From positions 896,033 through 960,032 of the forward strand of contig NZ_QNRE01000002.1 of the NCBI RefSeq assembly GCF_003315035.1: DNA of 64,000 nucleotides. The letters run 5' to 3'. The notes beneath the pieces are model-generated. The model searched no databases. It saw only the letters and a program-made list of their open reading frames with translations, and was not told the DNA's origin. Of the stretch, positions 41,881-49,091 are shown piece after piece. How positions within the stretch are numbered: position 1 is the first letter of the stretch; the number at the start of each line of letters is the position of its first letter. Position numbers and translations under genes: made by a program. This stretch comes from Nocardia puris (GTDB lineage Bacteria; Actinomycetota; Actinomycetes; Mycobacteriales; Mycobacteriaceae).

Positions 41881-41905
41881 GTTTCGGGACGGAATCTCGG
41901 GGTAG
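41881..41905 (+). promoter_or_regulatory. SigF/SigB-type promoter for the leader peptide/iron permease genes
   Basis: GTTT, 15 bases, GGGTAG; exact match, 36 bp before the ATG at 41941. With the copy at 41842 it forms a back-to-back divergent stress promoter. Confidence 0.65.
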
Positions 41906-41940
41906 GCGCTCGACATCGGCCCCCGGACCACAGGAGAGCC

Positions 41941-42009
41941 ATGACCCAGCACCACCGAATCCACCGCGCTGCCGCGCTTACGCCGCGCGGGTTCCCGGTG
42001 CCGTCATGA
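41941..42009 (+). CDS. 22-residue upstream ORF coupled to the permease gene
   Basis: ATG 41941, preceded by CAGGAGAG, encodes MTQHHRIHRAAALTPRGFPV plus two residues. Its TGA overlaps the next ATG (CATGAG). It starts with a His/Arg-rich stretch and is placed between the stress promoter and the permease, so it probably couples translation. A true leader-attenuator role is possible, but no alternative RNA fold was worked out. Confidence 0.5.
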   Translation: MTQHHRIHRAAALTPRGFPVPS

Positions 42010-42425
42010 GTGCGCCGGATCGGGAGAGCGCCCCCGGCCGGACAATGCCTTCCGACGTCGGCGACGGACCGTCGCTGTTCGATCGATTCGCCAGCTCCGC
42101 CGACCGGATCACCTCCAAAGCGACGTTCTTCGTGTTGTGTGTGCTGTTGGTCCTGGTGTGGGCGCCGTCGTTCCTGGTGCTGCCGAACATGGACACCTGG
42201 CAGTTGGTGATCAACACCGCGACGACGATCATCACGTTCCTGCTGGTGGCGTTGTTGCAGAACACCCGGTCGCGGTCGGACGAGGCGGTGCAGCAGAAAC
42301 TCAACGCCATCGCCGACGCGCTCGGCGATCTCATGGGAGAACTCAGCGACGAGCACCCCGACCTCGAGCGCCACCGCACCGAACTGGGCGAGGCGGTCGG
42401 GGTGGAGTTCCGCGAATCCGCCTGA
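42006..42425 (+). CDS. Low-affinity iron permease family membrane protein
   Basis: 139 residues from ATG 42006. A hydrophilic N-terminus is followed by DRFASSADRITSKATFFVLC and two transmembrane helices (VLCVLLVLVWAPSFLVL; LVINTATTIITFLLVALLQN), then the conserved QNTRSRSDEAVQQKLNAIAD of the low-affinity iron permease (Fet4-like) family and an acidic tail. The bacterial versions are short and actual iron transport is unproven. It sits under a SigF-type promoter. Confidence 0.8.
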   Translation: MSAPDRESAPGRTMPSDVGDGPSLFDRFASSADRITSKATFFVLCVLLVLVWAPSFLVLPNMDTWQLVINTATTIITFLLVALLQNTRSRSDEAVQQKLNAIADALGDLMGELSDEHPDLERHRTELGEAVGVEFRESA

Positions 42426-42460
42426 TCCCGCGTCGAAGGCACGAAGCGCTCCGGTGGCGC

Positions 42461-43270
42461 TCAGTCCCGCAGTGCTCGGTCGCGCAGAGCGGTGAGTGTC
42501 CGCGACAAGATGCGGGAAATCTGCATTTGGGAGACGCCGAGTTCCTCGGCGATCTGGGACTGCGTGCGGTTGCGGAAGAACCGCGCATACAGGATGTGGC
42601 GCTCGCGCTCGGGCAGCTCGTCCAGCAGCGGCAGCACAGCGAGGGCATCCTCGGTGAGTTCGTAGTGCGCGTCCTCGGTGCCCAGCGCGGCCATGACGCG
42701 GCTCGCCGGGGTGGAGGCGCCTGCGTCGTCATCTTGGGGCACGGTGTCGAGTGAATTGGTGCGATAGGCGTTGCCCGCCAGCAGCGCTTGGGTGACTTCG
42801 GCGAAATCCACGTCCAGTTCGATGGCGATCTCGTAGGCGGACGGGGTGCGCCCCAGGCGCTGGGACAGGGCCTCCACCGTGGGGCCGATCGTCAACTGGA
42901 GTTCCTTGACTCGGCGCGGCACGCGCACGGCCCAGGTGTGGTCGCGGAAGTGCCTGCGAACCTCGCCCATGATGGTCGGGATCGCGAAGGCCAGGAACGA
43001 GCAGCCTCGATCGGGGTCGAAGCGATCGACCGCCAGCACGAGGCCGACGGAGGCGATCTGATGCAGGTCGTCGTAGTGCTCGCCCCGGCCGGTGAATCGG
43101 CGGGCGATGTGGTCGGCCAGCGGCAGGCACCGGCGCACGATGTCCTCGCGCAGAGTCGCGCGGGCGGGATCGTCGTGTTCGAGCGCGGCCAGTTTCGCCA
43201 GCCACGGCTCGATGTCGTCGTAGCTGTCGCGTCCGGCCTTCGGTCGATGTTCAGCAATCGCCAACACCAT
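42461..43270 (-). CDS. SigB/SigF/SigG-family RNA polymerase sigma factor
   Basis: 269 residues from ATG 43270. Region 2 contains RRCLPLADHIARRFTGRGEH and FDPDRGCSFLAFAIPTIMGE; region 3 is RVPRRVKELQLTIGPTVEAL; region 4 ends with the helix-turn-helix RTQSQIAEELGVSQMQISRI. It is closely related to the sigma factor at 54073, sharing the N-terminal SYDDIEPWL. A SigF-type element (GATT-N15-GGGTAT) lies ~310 bp upstream, predicting autoregulation and a long leader. It is the likely reader of the stress promoters in this island. Confidence 0.92.
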   Translation of the reverse strand: MVLAIAEHRPKAGRDSYDDIEPWLAKLAALEHDDPARATLREDIVRRCLPLADHIARRFTGRGEHYDDLHQIASVGLVLAVDRFDPDRGCSFLAFAIPTIMGEVRRHFRDHTWAVRVPRRVKELQLTIGPTVEALSQRLGRTPSAYEIAIELDVDFAEVTQALLAGNAYRTNSLDTVPQDDDAGASTPASRVMAALGTEDAHYELTEDALAVLPLLDELPERERHILYARFFRNRTQSQIAEELGVSQMQISRILSRTLTALRDRALRD

Positions 43271-43579
43271 GGTGGTCCTCGCTTCCCTCGATGTCGGAGC
43301 GTCCCGCGCGGGTCGGGTCACGGGGTTCGTTCGCACGGGACGCTCTTCATCGAGTACCGCGACGAGCCGGAAGCGAAAAGCGTTCGCGGGCCGGGATTCG
43401 TTCACCGGATCGTTTCGGCCACGCCGTTCGCATTCCGGACGACTCCGTTCCGGAAGGCAGGGCGCTCGACACCGGCGTTTCGGTCCCCCCGTCGCATCGC
43501 GTGGTTCGCACCGTTGCGAACACCCGTCGCCATTGACGGGCCGATGCGCGGGCGGCTCCGTATCGCGGACATCATCGCC
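43271..43579 (-). promoter_or_regulatory. Putative ~300-nt leader of the sigma factor gene
   Basis: No gene is supported here on either strand. If transcription starts at the SigF-type promoter 43580-43604, this is the 5' untranslated leader. It contains an imperfect inverted repeat, CATTCCGGACGACTCCGTTCCGGAA (43430-43455 region), able to form a hairpin. It is less GC-extreme than the flanking genes. Confidence 0.4.
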
Positions 43580-43604
43580 ATACCCGTTGCGGGAGGGGGC
43601 AATC
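43580..43604 (-). promoter_or_regulatory. SigF/SigB-type promoter, distal, for the sigma factor gene
   Basis: On the minus strand GATT, 15 bases, GGGTAT, immediately after the stop of the SDR gene (43620) and ~310 bp before the sigma start codon. Confidence 0.5.
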
Positions 43605-43619
43605 GGCGGGCTATTTCGC

Positions 43620-44459
43620 TCACAGGATCGGGCGGCCACCGGTCACCGCGACGCGCGCGCCGGAGATGTAGCTGCCTTCGTCGGAGGCCAGCAACACGTA
43701 GGCACCCGCCAGTTCGGCAGGTTGGCCCGCGCGTCCGAGCGGGGTGTCGTCGCCGAAGCGGGTGACCTTCTCCTCGGGCATGGTCGACGGGATGAGCGGC
43801 GTCCAGATCGGGCCCGGCGCGACGCTGTTGACCCGGATCCCGCGCGGGCCCAGCAGCTGGGCCAGGCTGGCCGAGAAGTTGGCGATGGCGGCCTTGGTCG
43901 CCGCGTAGGGCGCCAGCGTGGGCGAGGGCATGTCCGAGTTCACCGAGGTGCTGCCGATGATCGAGGCGCCTTCGGGCATGTGCGGCAGCGCCGCCTTGAC
44001 GAGGTAGAAGTAGGCGCCCATATTCAGCTTGAACGTGTGGTCGAACTCCTCGTCGCCGATCTCCTCCAGCGTCTCGTGGGTCATCTGGTACGCGGCGTTG
44101 CTCACCAGGATGTCGATCCGGCCGAATTCCGCCGCGGCGCGGTCGATCACGGCGCGGCAGTGCGCCGGATCGGACAGATCGCCGGGCACCGGCACCGCCT
44201 TGCGGCCCGCCGCCTCCACCAGCGCGACGACCTCGTTCGCGTCGTCGTGTTCGTCGAGATAGGAGATCAGCACATCCGCGCCCTCACGCGCGTAGGCGAT
44301 GGCGACCGCGCGGCCGATGCCGCTGTCGGCGCCGGTGATCACCGCCGCCTTGCCGGTCAGTTTGCCCGAGCCCCGATAGCTCTGCTCGCCGCAGTCCGGG
44401 ACGGGGCTCATCCGGCCCTGAACGCCGGGAACGTCTTGCTGTTGCGCGGGAAATCCCAT
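43620..44459 (-). CDS. SDR oxidoreductase (general-stress YhxC/YdaD-like)
   Basis: 279 residues from ATG 44459 after GAGGAGG. The N-terminal extension DCGEQSYRGSGKLTGKAAVI is typical of the long SDR class related to Bacillus stress proteins YdaD/YhxC. Cofactor motif TGADSGIG, NAA-type motif VSNAAYQ, catalytic Ser in GSTSVNSD and Tyr-x3-Lys in APYAATKAA. It probably reduces aldehydes or ketones with NAD(P)H. It is second in an operon behind the flavodoxin gene (37-bp gap). Confidence 0.88.
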   Translation of the reverse strand: MGFPAQQQDVPGVQGRMSPVPDCGEQSYRGSGKLTGKAAVITGADSGIGRAVAIAYAREGADVLISYLDEHDDANEVVALVEAAGRKAVPVPGDLSDPAHCRAVIDRAAAEFGRIDILVSNAAYQMTHETLEEIGDEEFDHTFKLNMGAYFYLVKAALPHMPEGASIIGSTSVNSDMPSPTLAPYAATKAAIANFSASLAQLLGPRGIRVNSVAPGPIWTPLIPSTMPEEKVTRFGDDTPLGRAGQPAELAGAYVLLASDEGSYISGARVAVTGGRPIL

Positions 44460-44496
44460 GATCGTGCCTCCTCGTGTGTCGAATGGGGTGCGGCGC

Positions 44497-45108
44497 TCAG
44501 CGGTAGGCCGGGTAGGCGTTCGCGCGTAGCGCGCCGGCCAGGTGCGCCGCGTTGCGGGCCAGCGTGCGGGTCGTGGTGGCGACCGCCTCGGGCACTTCGT
44601 CGAGCTCGCGGTATTCGCGCCCGCCCATGGCCTCGTCGTTCCAGTAGGTGCAGCCCTGGGCGGGAATGGTGTAGCCCATGTCGTCGAGCCCCTGGAACAG
44701 GTCGGCCACGATCTTGTGCGCGCCGTCCTCGTTGCCGACGACCGCCGCGATCGCCACCTTGCCCACCAGCACCGGACGGCCCTGGTCGTCGGTGGTGGAC
44801 AGTTCGGCATCCAGCCGCTCCAGCACGCGCTGCGCGACCGAGGACATGTGCCCGAGCCAGGTCGGGGTGGCGACGAGCAGCACGTCGGCGGCCAGGATGC
44901 GCTCGCGCAGAGCGGGCCATTCGTCGCCGTCGCCCTCGTCGGCGCTCACACCCGGTCGCACGTCGTGATCGACCACGCGCAGCACCTCGCCGCGCACCCC
45001 GTGCCCGGCGAGTTCGTCCAGGACGTGCCGGGCGAGAGTGTCGCTGCTCGACGGGGCCGGCGAGGGTCGCAAGGTGCAGACCAGCGCCACGGCGTTCAGT
45101 TCCGGCAT
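44497..45108 (-). CDS. Flavodoxin-fold NAD(P)H-dependent oxidoreductase
   Basis: 203 residues from ATG 45108 after GGAGG. Flavodoxin-like core: an FMN-phosphate loop region RPSPAPSSSDTLARHVLDEL, then ADVLLVATPTWLGHMSSVAQ, characteristic of NADPH-dependent FMN reductase/WrbA-like proteins. It is probably an FMN-dependent quinone or azo-type reductase in oxidative stress. First gene of a two-gene operon. A weaker SigF-like element (GGTT-N15-GGCTAT, minus strand, 45162-45186) lies upstream. Confidence 0.82.
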   Translation of the reverse strand: MPELNAVALVCTLRPSPAPSSSDTLARHVLDELAGHGVRGEVLRVVDHDVRPGVSADEGDGDEWPALRERILAADVLLVATPTWLGHMSSVAQRVLERLDAELSTTDDQGRPVLVGKVAIAAVVGNEDGAHKIVADLFQGLDDMGYTIPAQGCTYWNDEAMGGREYRELDEVPEAVATTTRTLARNAAHLAGALRANAYPAYR

Positions 45109-45199
45109 GGTGGAGACCTCCTGTCCGAAAGGTGGGCGCGCACGCCCCTGCTCTCCCCGCTATAGCCACGCGGCGCCGTCGCAACCGGCCCCACCGCCG

Positions 45200-45224
45200 G
45201 TTTCGGGAGGGCGGGCGCGGGTAG
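45200..45224 (+). promoter_or_regulatory. SigF/SigB-type promoter for the HDO operon
   Basis: GTTT (45200-45203), 15 bases, GGGTAG (45219-45224); exact match, 40 bp before the ATG at 45265. Confidence 0.65.
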
Positions 45225-45264
45225 CACGAGGGCACTCGCGTCCCTTCGACCAGGCAGGTCCCGC

Positions 45265-46278
45265 ATGACGATCCGTTGTGTCCCGGCGTCCACGCTCCCC
45301 GTGCCCCGCGGCGAGTTGTCCGCGTCCGTGCTCGACGTGTTGCAGGACCCGCCCGGGTCACCCGTCCCGCGGGTCGGCACCGTCGACCCGCTCGGCGACG
45401 ACGCGCAGCTGACCCTGCACGCGTGCTACGAACTGCACTACCAGGGCCTTGCCGGTGTGGACCCCGGCTGGGAGTGGGACGAGCGGCTGCTCGGACTGCG
45501 CGCGGGGCTGGAGCGCCAGTTCCTGCGCACGTTGCGCGACGGCGTCGCGGGCGGTGACGATCTCGACGCCGAACTCGACGCCCTGCTCACCCCGTCCGAG
45601 GCCGTGGGCACCACGCGGTTCCTGCGCGACGACGGCGAGTGGTGGCAGGTCCTCGAATACTTCACGCACCGTTCCGTGCACCACCACAAGGAGGCCGATC
45701 CGTACGCCTGGGTGATTCCCCGGCTGCGCGGCCAGGCCAAGGCGTCGCTGGTGGCCGTCGAATACGACGAGTTCGGCGGCGGGCGCGGCGAGCGCGTGCA
45801 CGCCCAGCTCTACGCCGATCTGCTGGCGGCCGCCGGACTGGATCCGGGCTATCTGCGCTACCTCGACGTGGTGCCCGCGCCCATGCTGGCGCTGGTGAAC
45901 ATGATGTCGCTGTTCGGACTGCACCGCGCCCACCGCGGCGCGCTGGTGGGCCATGTCGCGGCGGTGGAGATCGCCTCCTCCCCCGGATCGCGCGACATGG
46001 TGGACGCGCTCACGCGCCTCGGCGCCGACCCGGCGTGCGTGCTGTTCTACCGCGAGCACGTGGAGGCCGACGCGGTGCACGAACAGGTGATGCGCCACGA
46101 CGTCCTCGGCGATCTGCTGGCCCGCGAACCCGCGCAACGGGCGAGCGTGGTGTTCGGCATCCAGGTCACCGAGATGCTGGAGGACCGCTTCGGCGCGGCC
46201 GTGCTCGAGGCGTGGCGCGCCGGTCGAACCTCGTTGCGCGACACCCTCGTCGGACCGAGAGGCGAGCATGTCGGCTGA
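45265..46278 (+). CDS. Iron-containing redox enzyme, haem-oxygenase-like diiron (HDO) family
   Basis: A 337-residue all-helical protein. The segment CYELHYQGLAGVD near residue 53, VAVEYDEFGGGRGERVHAQL near residue 165 and YREHVEADAVHEQV near residue 265 supply the Glu/His/Asp ligands of the HDO diiron family (which includes UndA- and CADD-like oxygenases). The reaction is unknown. It overlaps the methyltransferase gene by 11 bp. First gene of a three-gene operon behind an exact SigF-type promoter. Confidence 0.85.
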   Translation: MTIRCVPASTLPVPRGELSASVLDVLQDPPGSPVPRVGTVDPLGDDAQLTLHACYELHYQGLAGVDPGWEWDERLLGLRAGLERQFLRTLRDGVAGGDDLDAELDALLTPSEAVGTTRFLRDDGEWWQVLEYFTHRSVHHHKEADPYAWVIPRLRGQAKASLVAVEYDEFGGGRGERVHAQLYADLLAAAGLDPGYLRYLDVVPAPMLALVNMMSLFGLHRAHRGALVGHVAAVEIASSPGSRDMVDALTRLGADPACVLFYREHVEADAVHEQVMRHDVLGDLLAREPAQRASVVFGIQVTEMLEDRFGAAVLEAWRAGRTSLRDTLVGPRGEHVG

Positions 46279-46927
46279 GTTCCCCGTGGTCCGCCTGCCC
46301 GGCGTCTATCGCCCTCAGGGCGACACCCGCCTGCTGGCGCGGGCGTTGCGCGGGGCGGGCCTGCCGCGCGGCGGGCACGCGCTGGACCTGTTCACCGGAT
46401 CGGGCGCGCTGGCCCTGGCCGCCGCCCGCGCCGGAGCCGCGCGGGTGACGGCTGTCGACATCTCCCGGACCGCGGCGCTGTCGGCGTGGCTGACGTGCCG
46501 GCTGGGTGGTGTGCCCGCCGAGGTCCGCCGCGGTGACTTCGCCGACGTGCTGGCCGGGCGCACCTTCGATCTCGTGCTGGCGAACCCGCCGTACGTGCCC
46601 GCCCCGCCCGGCCTGCGACCCCACGCCGCCTGGGACGCCGGCCCCGACGGCAGAGAGGTGCTCGACCGCCTGTGTGCGGTGCTGCCGGGCCTGTTGCGGC
46701 CGCGCGGTGTGGCGCTCATCGTGCACTCGGCGCTGGCGTGCGGCGAGTCGACCGTCACCGCGCTGCGCACCATGGGATTGAAAGCCGCTGTAGTGGACCG
46801 GGATTCGATTCCGTTCGGTCCCGTGCTGCGCGGCAGGCAGGACTGGTTGCGCCGCACCGGGTTGCTCGAGCCCGGTCGCGACACCGAGGACTTGGTGGTG
46901 ATCCGCGGTGACCGCGTCCGCCCGTGA
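46268..46927 (+). CDS. HemK2/MTQ2-like class I methyltransferase
   Basis: A 219-residue SAM-dependent methyltransferase with motif I ALDLFTGSGALALAAARAGA, motif II VTAVDIS and the catalytic NPPY motif (LVLANPPYVPAP), as in glutamine/adenine N-methyltransferases of the HemK family. The family includes release-factor modifiers, but the operon partners suggest a dedicated small-molecule or protein substrate. It overlaps the next gene by 20 bp, so the three products are tightly coupled. Confidence 0.85.
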   Translation: MSAEFPVVRLPGVYRPQGDTRLLARALRGAGLPRGGHALDLFTGSGALALAAARAGAARVTAVDISRTAALSAWLTCRLGGVPAEVRRGDFADVLAGRTFDLVLANPPYVPAPPGLRPHAAWDAGPDGREVLDRLCAVLPGLLRPRGVALIVHSALACGESTVTALRTMGLKAAVVDRDSIPFGPVLRGRQDWLRRTGLLEPGRDTEDLVVIRGDRVRP

Positions 46928-47114
46928 ACCGCGCCGCGTCACCTTCGTCGCCGACGGGCCCGCGCTCGTCGAGGGCCCGGTGGAGGTGGTGACGGCCGAC
47001 GGGCGCACGCTGCGCTGCGACCGTTTCACCGTCGCGCTGTGCCTGTGCAAACGGTCCACGACCTATCCGCTGTGCGACACCAGCCACCGCACCCGCAGGC
47101 GCAAGCCCTCGTGA
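46908..47114 (+). CDS. CDGSH-type iron-sulfur protein
   Basis: 68 residues, GTG 46908. The cluster motif is CLCKRSTTYPLCDTSH: three Cys and one His (CxCx9CDxxH), the [2Fe-2S] ligand set of the CDGSH/mitoNEET family, with T replacing the usual G. It is a minimal single-motif form. It is third in the HDO-methyltransferase operon and probably supplies electrons to, or senses redox for, the diiron enzyme. The arrangement is common in actinobacteria, as far as recalled. Confidence 0.85.
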   Translation: MTASAREPRRVTFVADGPALVEGPVEVVTADGRTLRCDRFTVALCLCKRSTTYPLCDTSHRTRRRKPS

Positions 47115-47118
47115 GCGG

Positions 47119-47586
47119 TCAGCGCGGATCGTCCAGCGCGTCGAGCAGGTAGCCGAGCGCCCACTCCACCGTCTGCGCCAGCACCCACTCGGGGTCGCCC
47201 TCGAAGTCGCGGCGGTGCGCGATCACCATGTCGTCGGAGGCGGTGGCCAGCCACACGCACCCGGCGGGTTCGCCGTCGCGATCCTCGGGCCCGCCGACCC
47301 CGGTGACGGCCACCGAGACCGTCGCGCCGAGGAGCCCGCGCACACCCTGCGCCATCGCTTCGGCGCAGTCGCGCGACACCACGGGCACGTCCGGCACGTC
47401 GAGGACCGACCGCTTCACCCCGGGGTCGTAGGCCACCACACCACCCAGAAACCACTGCGCCGCATCGGGAGCCGCGCCCAACCGGGCGGCGATCTTGCCC
47501 GAGGTGAGCGACTCGGCCACGGCGACGGTGTGCCCGCCCACCCGGGCGGCCTCGGCGATCCGTCTCGCCATTTCCTCCGGCGTCAT
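47119..47586 (-). CDS. pncC: CinA C-terminal domain protein (nicotinamide-nucleotide amidase, PncC)
   Basis: A 155-residue stand-alone CinA C-terminal domain that deamidates NMN to NaMN in pyridine-nucleotide salvage. Motifs: VAVAESLTSGKIAARLGAAP (catalytic Ser/Thr region), GGVVAYDPGVKRSVL and VTGVGGPEDRDGEPAGCVW. ATG 47586 overlaps the decarboxylase stop by four bases (ATGA), so the two are coupled. It is convergent with the CDGSH gene, only 4 bp from its stop. Confidence 0.88.
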   Translation of the reverse strand: MTPEEMARRIAEAARVGGHTVAVAESLTSGKIAARLGAAPDAAQWFLGGVVAYDPGVKRSVLDVPDVPVVSRDCAEAMAQGVRGLLGATVSVAVTGVGGPEDRDGEPAGCVWLATASDDMVIAHRRDFEGDPEWVLAQTVEWALGYLLDALDDPR

Positions 47587-49043
47587 CGCGCCACCACCCG
47601 CACCGTGCGCACGGACGGGTCGGCGGCGTCGGGGATGTTCATCCCGGCCGCCGCGCCGGTGCGCAGGTAATCGAGCACTCCCGCGTCGAGCACCTCGCCG
47701 GGAATCGCGGCCGGGATGCCCGGCGGATACGGCGTGAGCTGTTCGGCGCAGATCCGCCCCGCCGCGGACCCGACGGGCACCGCCTCCACCGGTCCGAAGA
47801 AGGCGTCGCGCGGCAGCATCGCGGTCTCGAGCGCCAGCTCCGACGGGGCGGGCAGGCGGATCGACGGCGCGGTGTCCTCGTGCGCGCGCTGTGACCACGC
47901 GCGGACCGCCTCGACGAGCGTGTCGGCCCGCTCGGCGTCATCGGCGATCGAGAACGTCGCCAGCACGCGGCGATGGTCGCTGAGTCCCATGTCGATACCG
48001 CACTGCTCGCGCAACCAATCCGCGGCCGCGTACCCCGAGGAACCCGTGGCCGACACGTCCATCAGCACCTGCAATCGGTCCAGGTCGTGCGAGGCCTGCG
48101 CGCCCAGGAGTTCCCGCTCCATCACGGTGATGCCGGGGACGCCTGCCAACGCCGACCTGGCGCGCTCGGCTATACGGAGCGCGTGGCCGAGCAGGCGGTG
48201 GCCGTGCTCGACCATCTGCCTGCGCCATCCGTCCAGCGCCGTGTACACCAGCACGTTCGGACTGGTCGTCATGAGCAGGTCGGCGCACGCGCCGAGCCGT
48301 CGGGGATCGACCAGATCGCCCGCGAGGTGGAACACCGAGCCCTGTTCGAACCCCGCGCCCATCTTGTGCACGCTGACCACGCACACGTCGGCGCCCGCGT
48401 CCATCGCCCAGGTGGGCAGGTCCTCGTGGAAGGGCAGGTGCGCGCCCCATGCCTCGTCCACGATGAGCGGTTTGCCGCGCTCGTGGCAGATCGCCGCGAG
48501 GGCGGGCAGATCGGCGCAGGTGCCGTAGGGGCTGGGACTCACGATCAGCGCGCCCGCCGCGTCGGGATGCTCGTCCCAGGCGCGGCGCACCTGTTCCGGC
48601 GATGGCGGATGGGACAGATGGCGCTCGGCGTCCCAGCGGGGCGCGATCCAGCGCGGCCGCACGCCGGAGAACACCAGCCCGGCCACGATGGATTTGTGAC
48701 TGTCGCGCGCCACCAGCAGCCCGCCGTCGTGGCCGCCCGCGACCGCCATCATGGCCGCCTTCACCGACAGCGAGCTGCCGCAGGTGGAGAAGAAGGCGCG
48801 GTCTGCGCCGACTGCCGCGGCCATGAGTTCCTCGGCGCCGGAAAGGTACCCGCCGCGCGCGAGCCGGTCGTCCAGACCGGGCGAGAGCAGGACGTCGGAG
48901 GCGAACGCCGCGCGCCCGATGACGTCCAGGACGCGCTCGTCCGCCCCTCGGCCCTGCCGGTGGCCGGGCGGGGTGAAGCCGTACCGTCGGCGCCGGCGGT
49001 AGTCGGCCAGCGCTTCCACCAGGGGTGCTCGTGACTGGTCCAC
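47583..49043 (-). CDS. Orn/Lys/Arg decarboxylase-family PLP enzyme
   Basis: 486 residues from GTG 49043. Fold-type I PLP enzyme of the Orn/Lys/Arg decarboxylase major domain: FTPPGHRQGRGADERV at the N-terminus, FSTCGSSLSVKAAMM, DEAWGAHLPF and the PLP-lysine in VSVHKMGAGFEQGS. The C-terminal domain (PYPPGIPAAIPGE) is the family's. It resembles the short arginine/lysine decarboxylases of Gram-positives (SpeA-like). Likely makes a polyamine or cadaverine. A GTGT-N15-GGGTAG element precedes it. Confidence 0.88.
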   Translation of the reverse strand: MDQSRAPLVEALADYRRRRRYGFTPPGHRQGRGADERVLDVIGRAAFASDVLLSPGLDDRLARGGYLSGAEELMAAAVGADRAFFSTCGSSLSVKAAMMAVAGGHDGGLLVARDSHKSIVAGLVFSGVRPRWIAPRWDAERHLSHPPSPEQVRRAWDEHPDAAGALIVSPSPYGTCADLPALAAICHERGKPLIVDEAWGAHLPFHEDLPTWAMDAGADVCVVSVHKMGAGFEQGSVFHLAGDLVDPRRLGACADLLMTTSPNVLVYTALDGWRRQMVEHGHRLLGHALRIAERARSALAGVPGITVMERELLGAQASHDLDRLQVLMDVSATGSSGYAAADWLREQCGIDMGLSDHRRVLATFSIADDAERADTLVEAVRAWSQRAHEDTAPSIRLPAPSELALETAMLPRDAFFGPVEAVPVGSAAGRICAEQLTPYPPGIPAAIPGEVLDAGVLDYLRTGAAAGMNIPDAADPSVRTVRVVAR

Positions 49044-49052
49044 GTCCCGGGC

Positions 49053-49077
49053 CTACCCTTTCGCGGCGGCGTTACAC
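49053..49077 (-). promoter_or_regulatory. SigF/SigB-type promoter variant for the decarboxylase-pncC operon
   Basis: On the minus strand GTGT, 15 bases, GGGTAG, ending 10 bp before the GTG start: a one-base variant in the -35 box and a very short leader. Confidence 0.45.
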
Positions 49078-49091
49078 GGAGCAGGCCGGGC

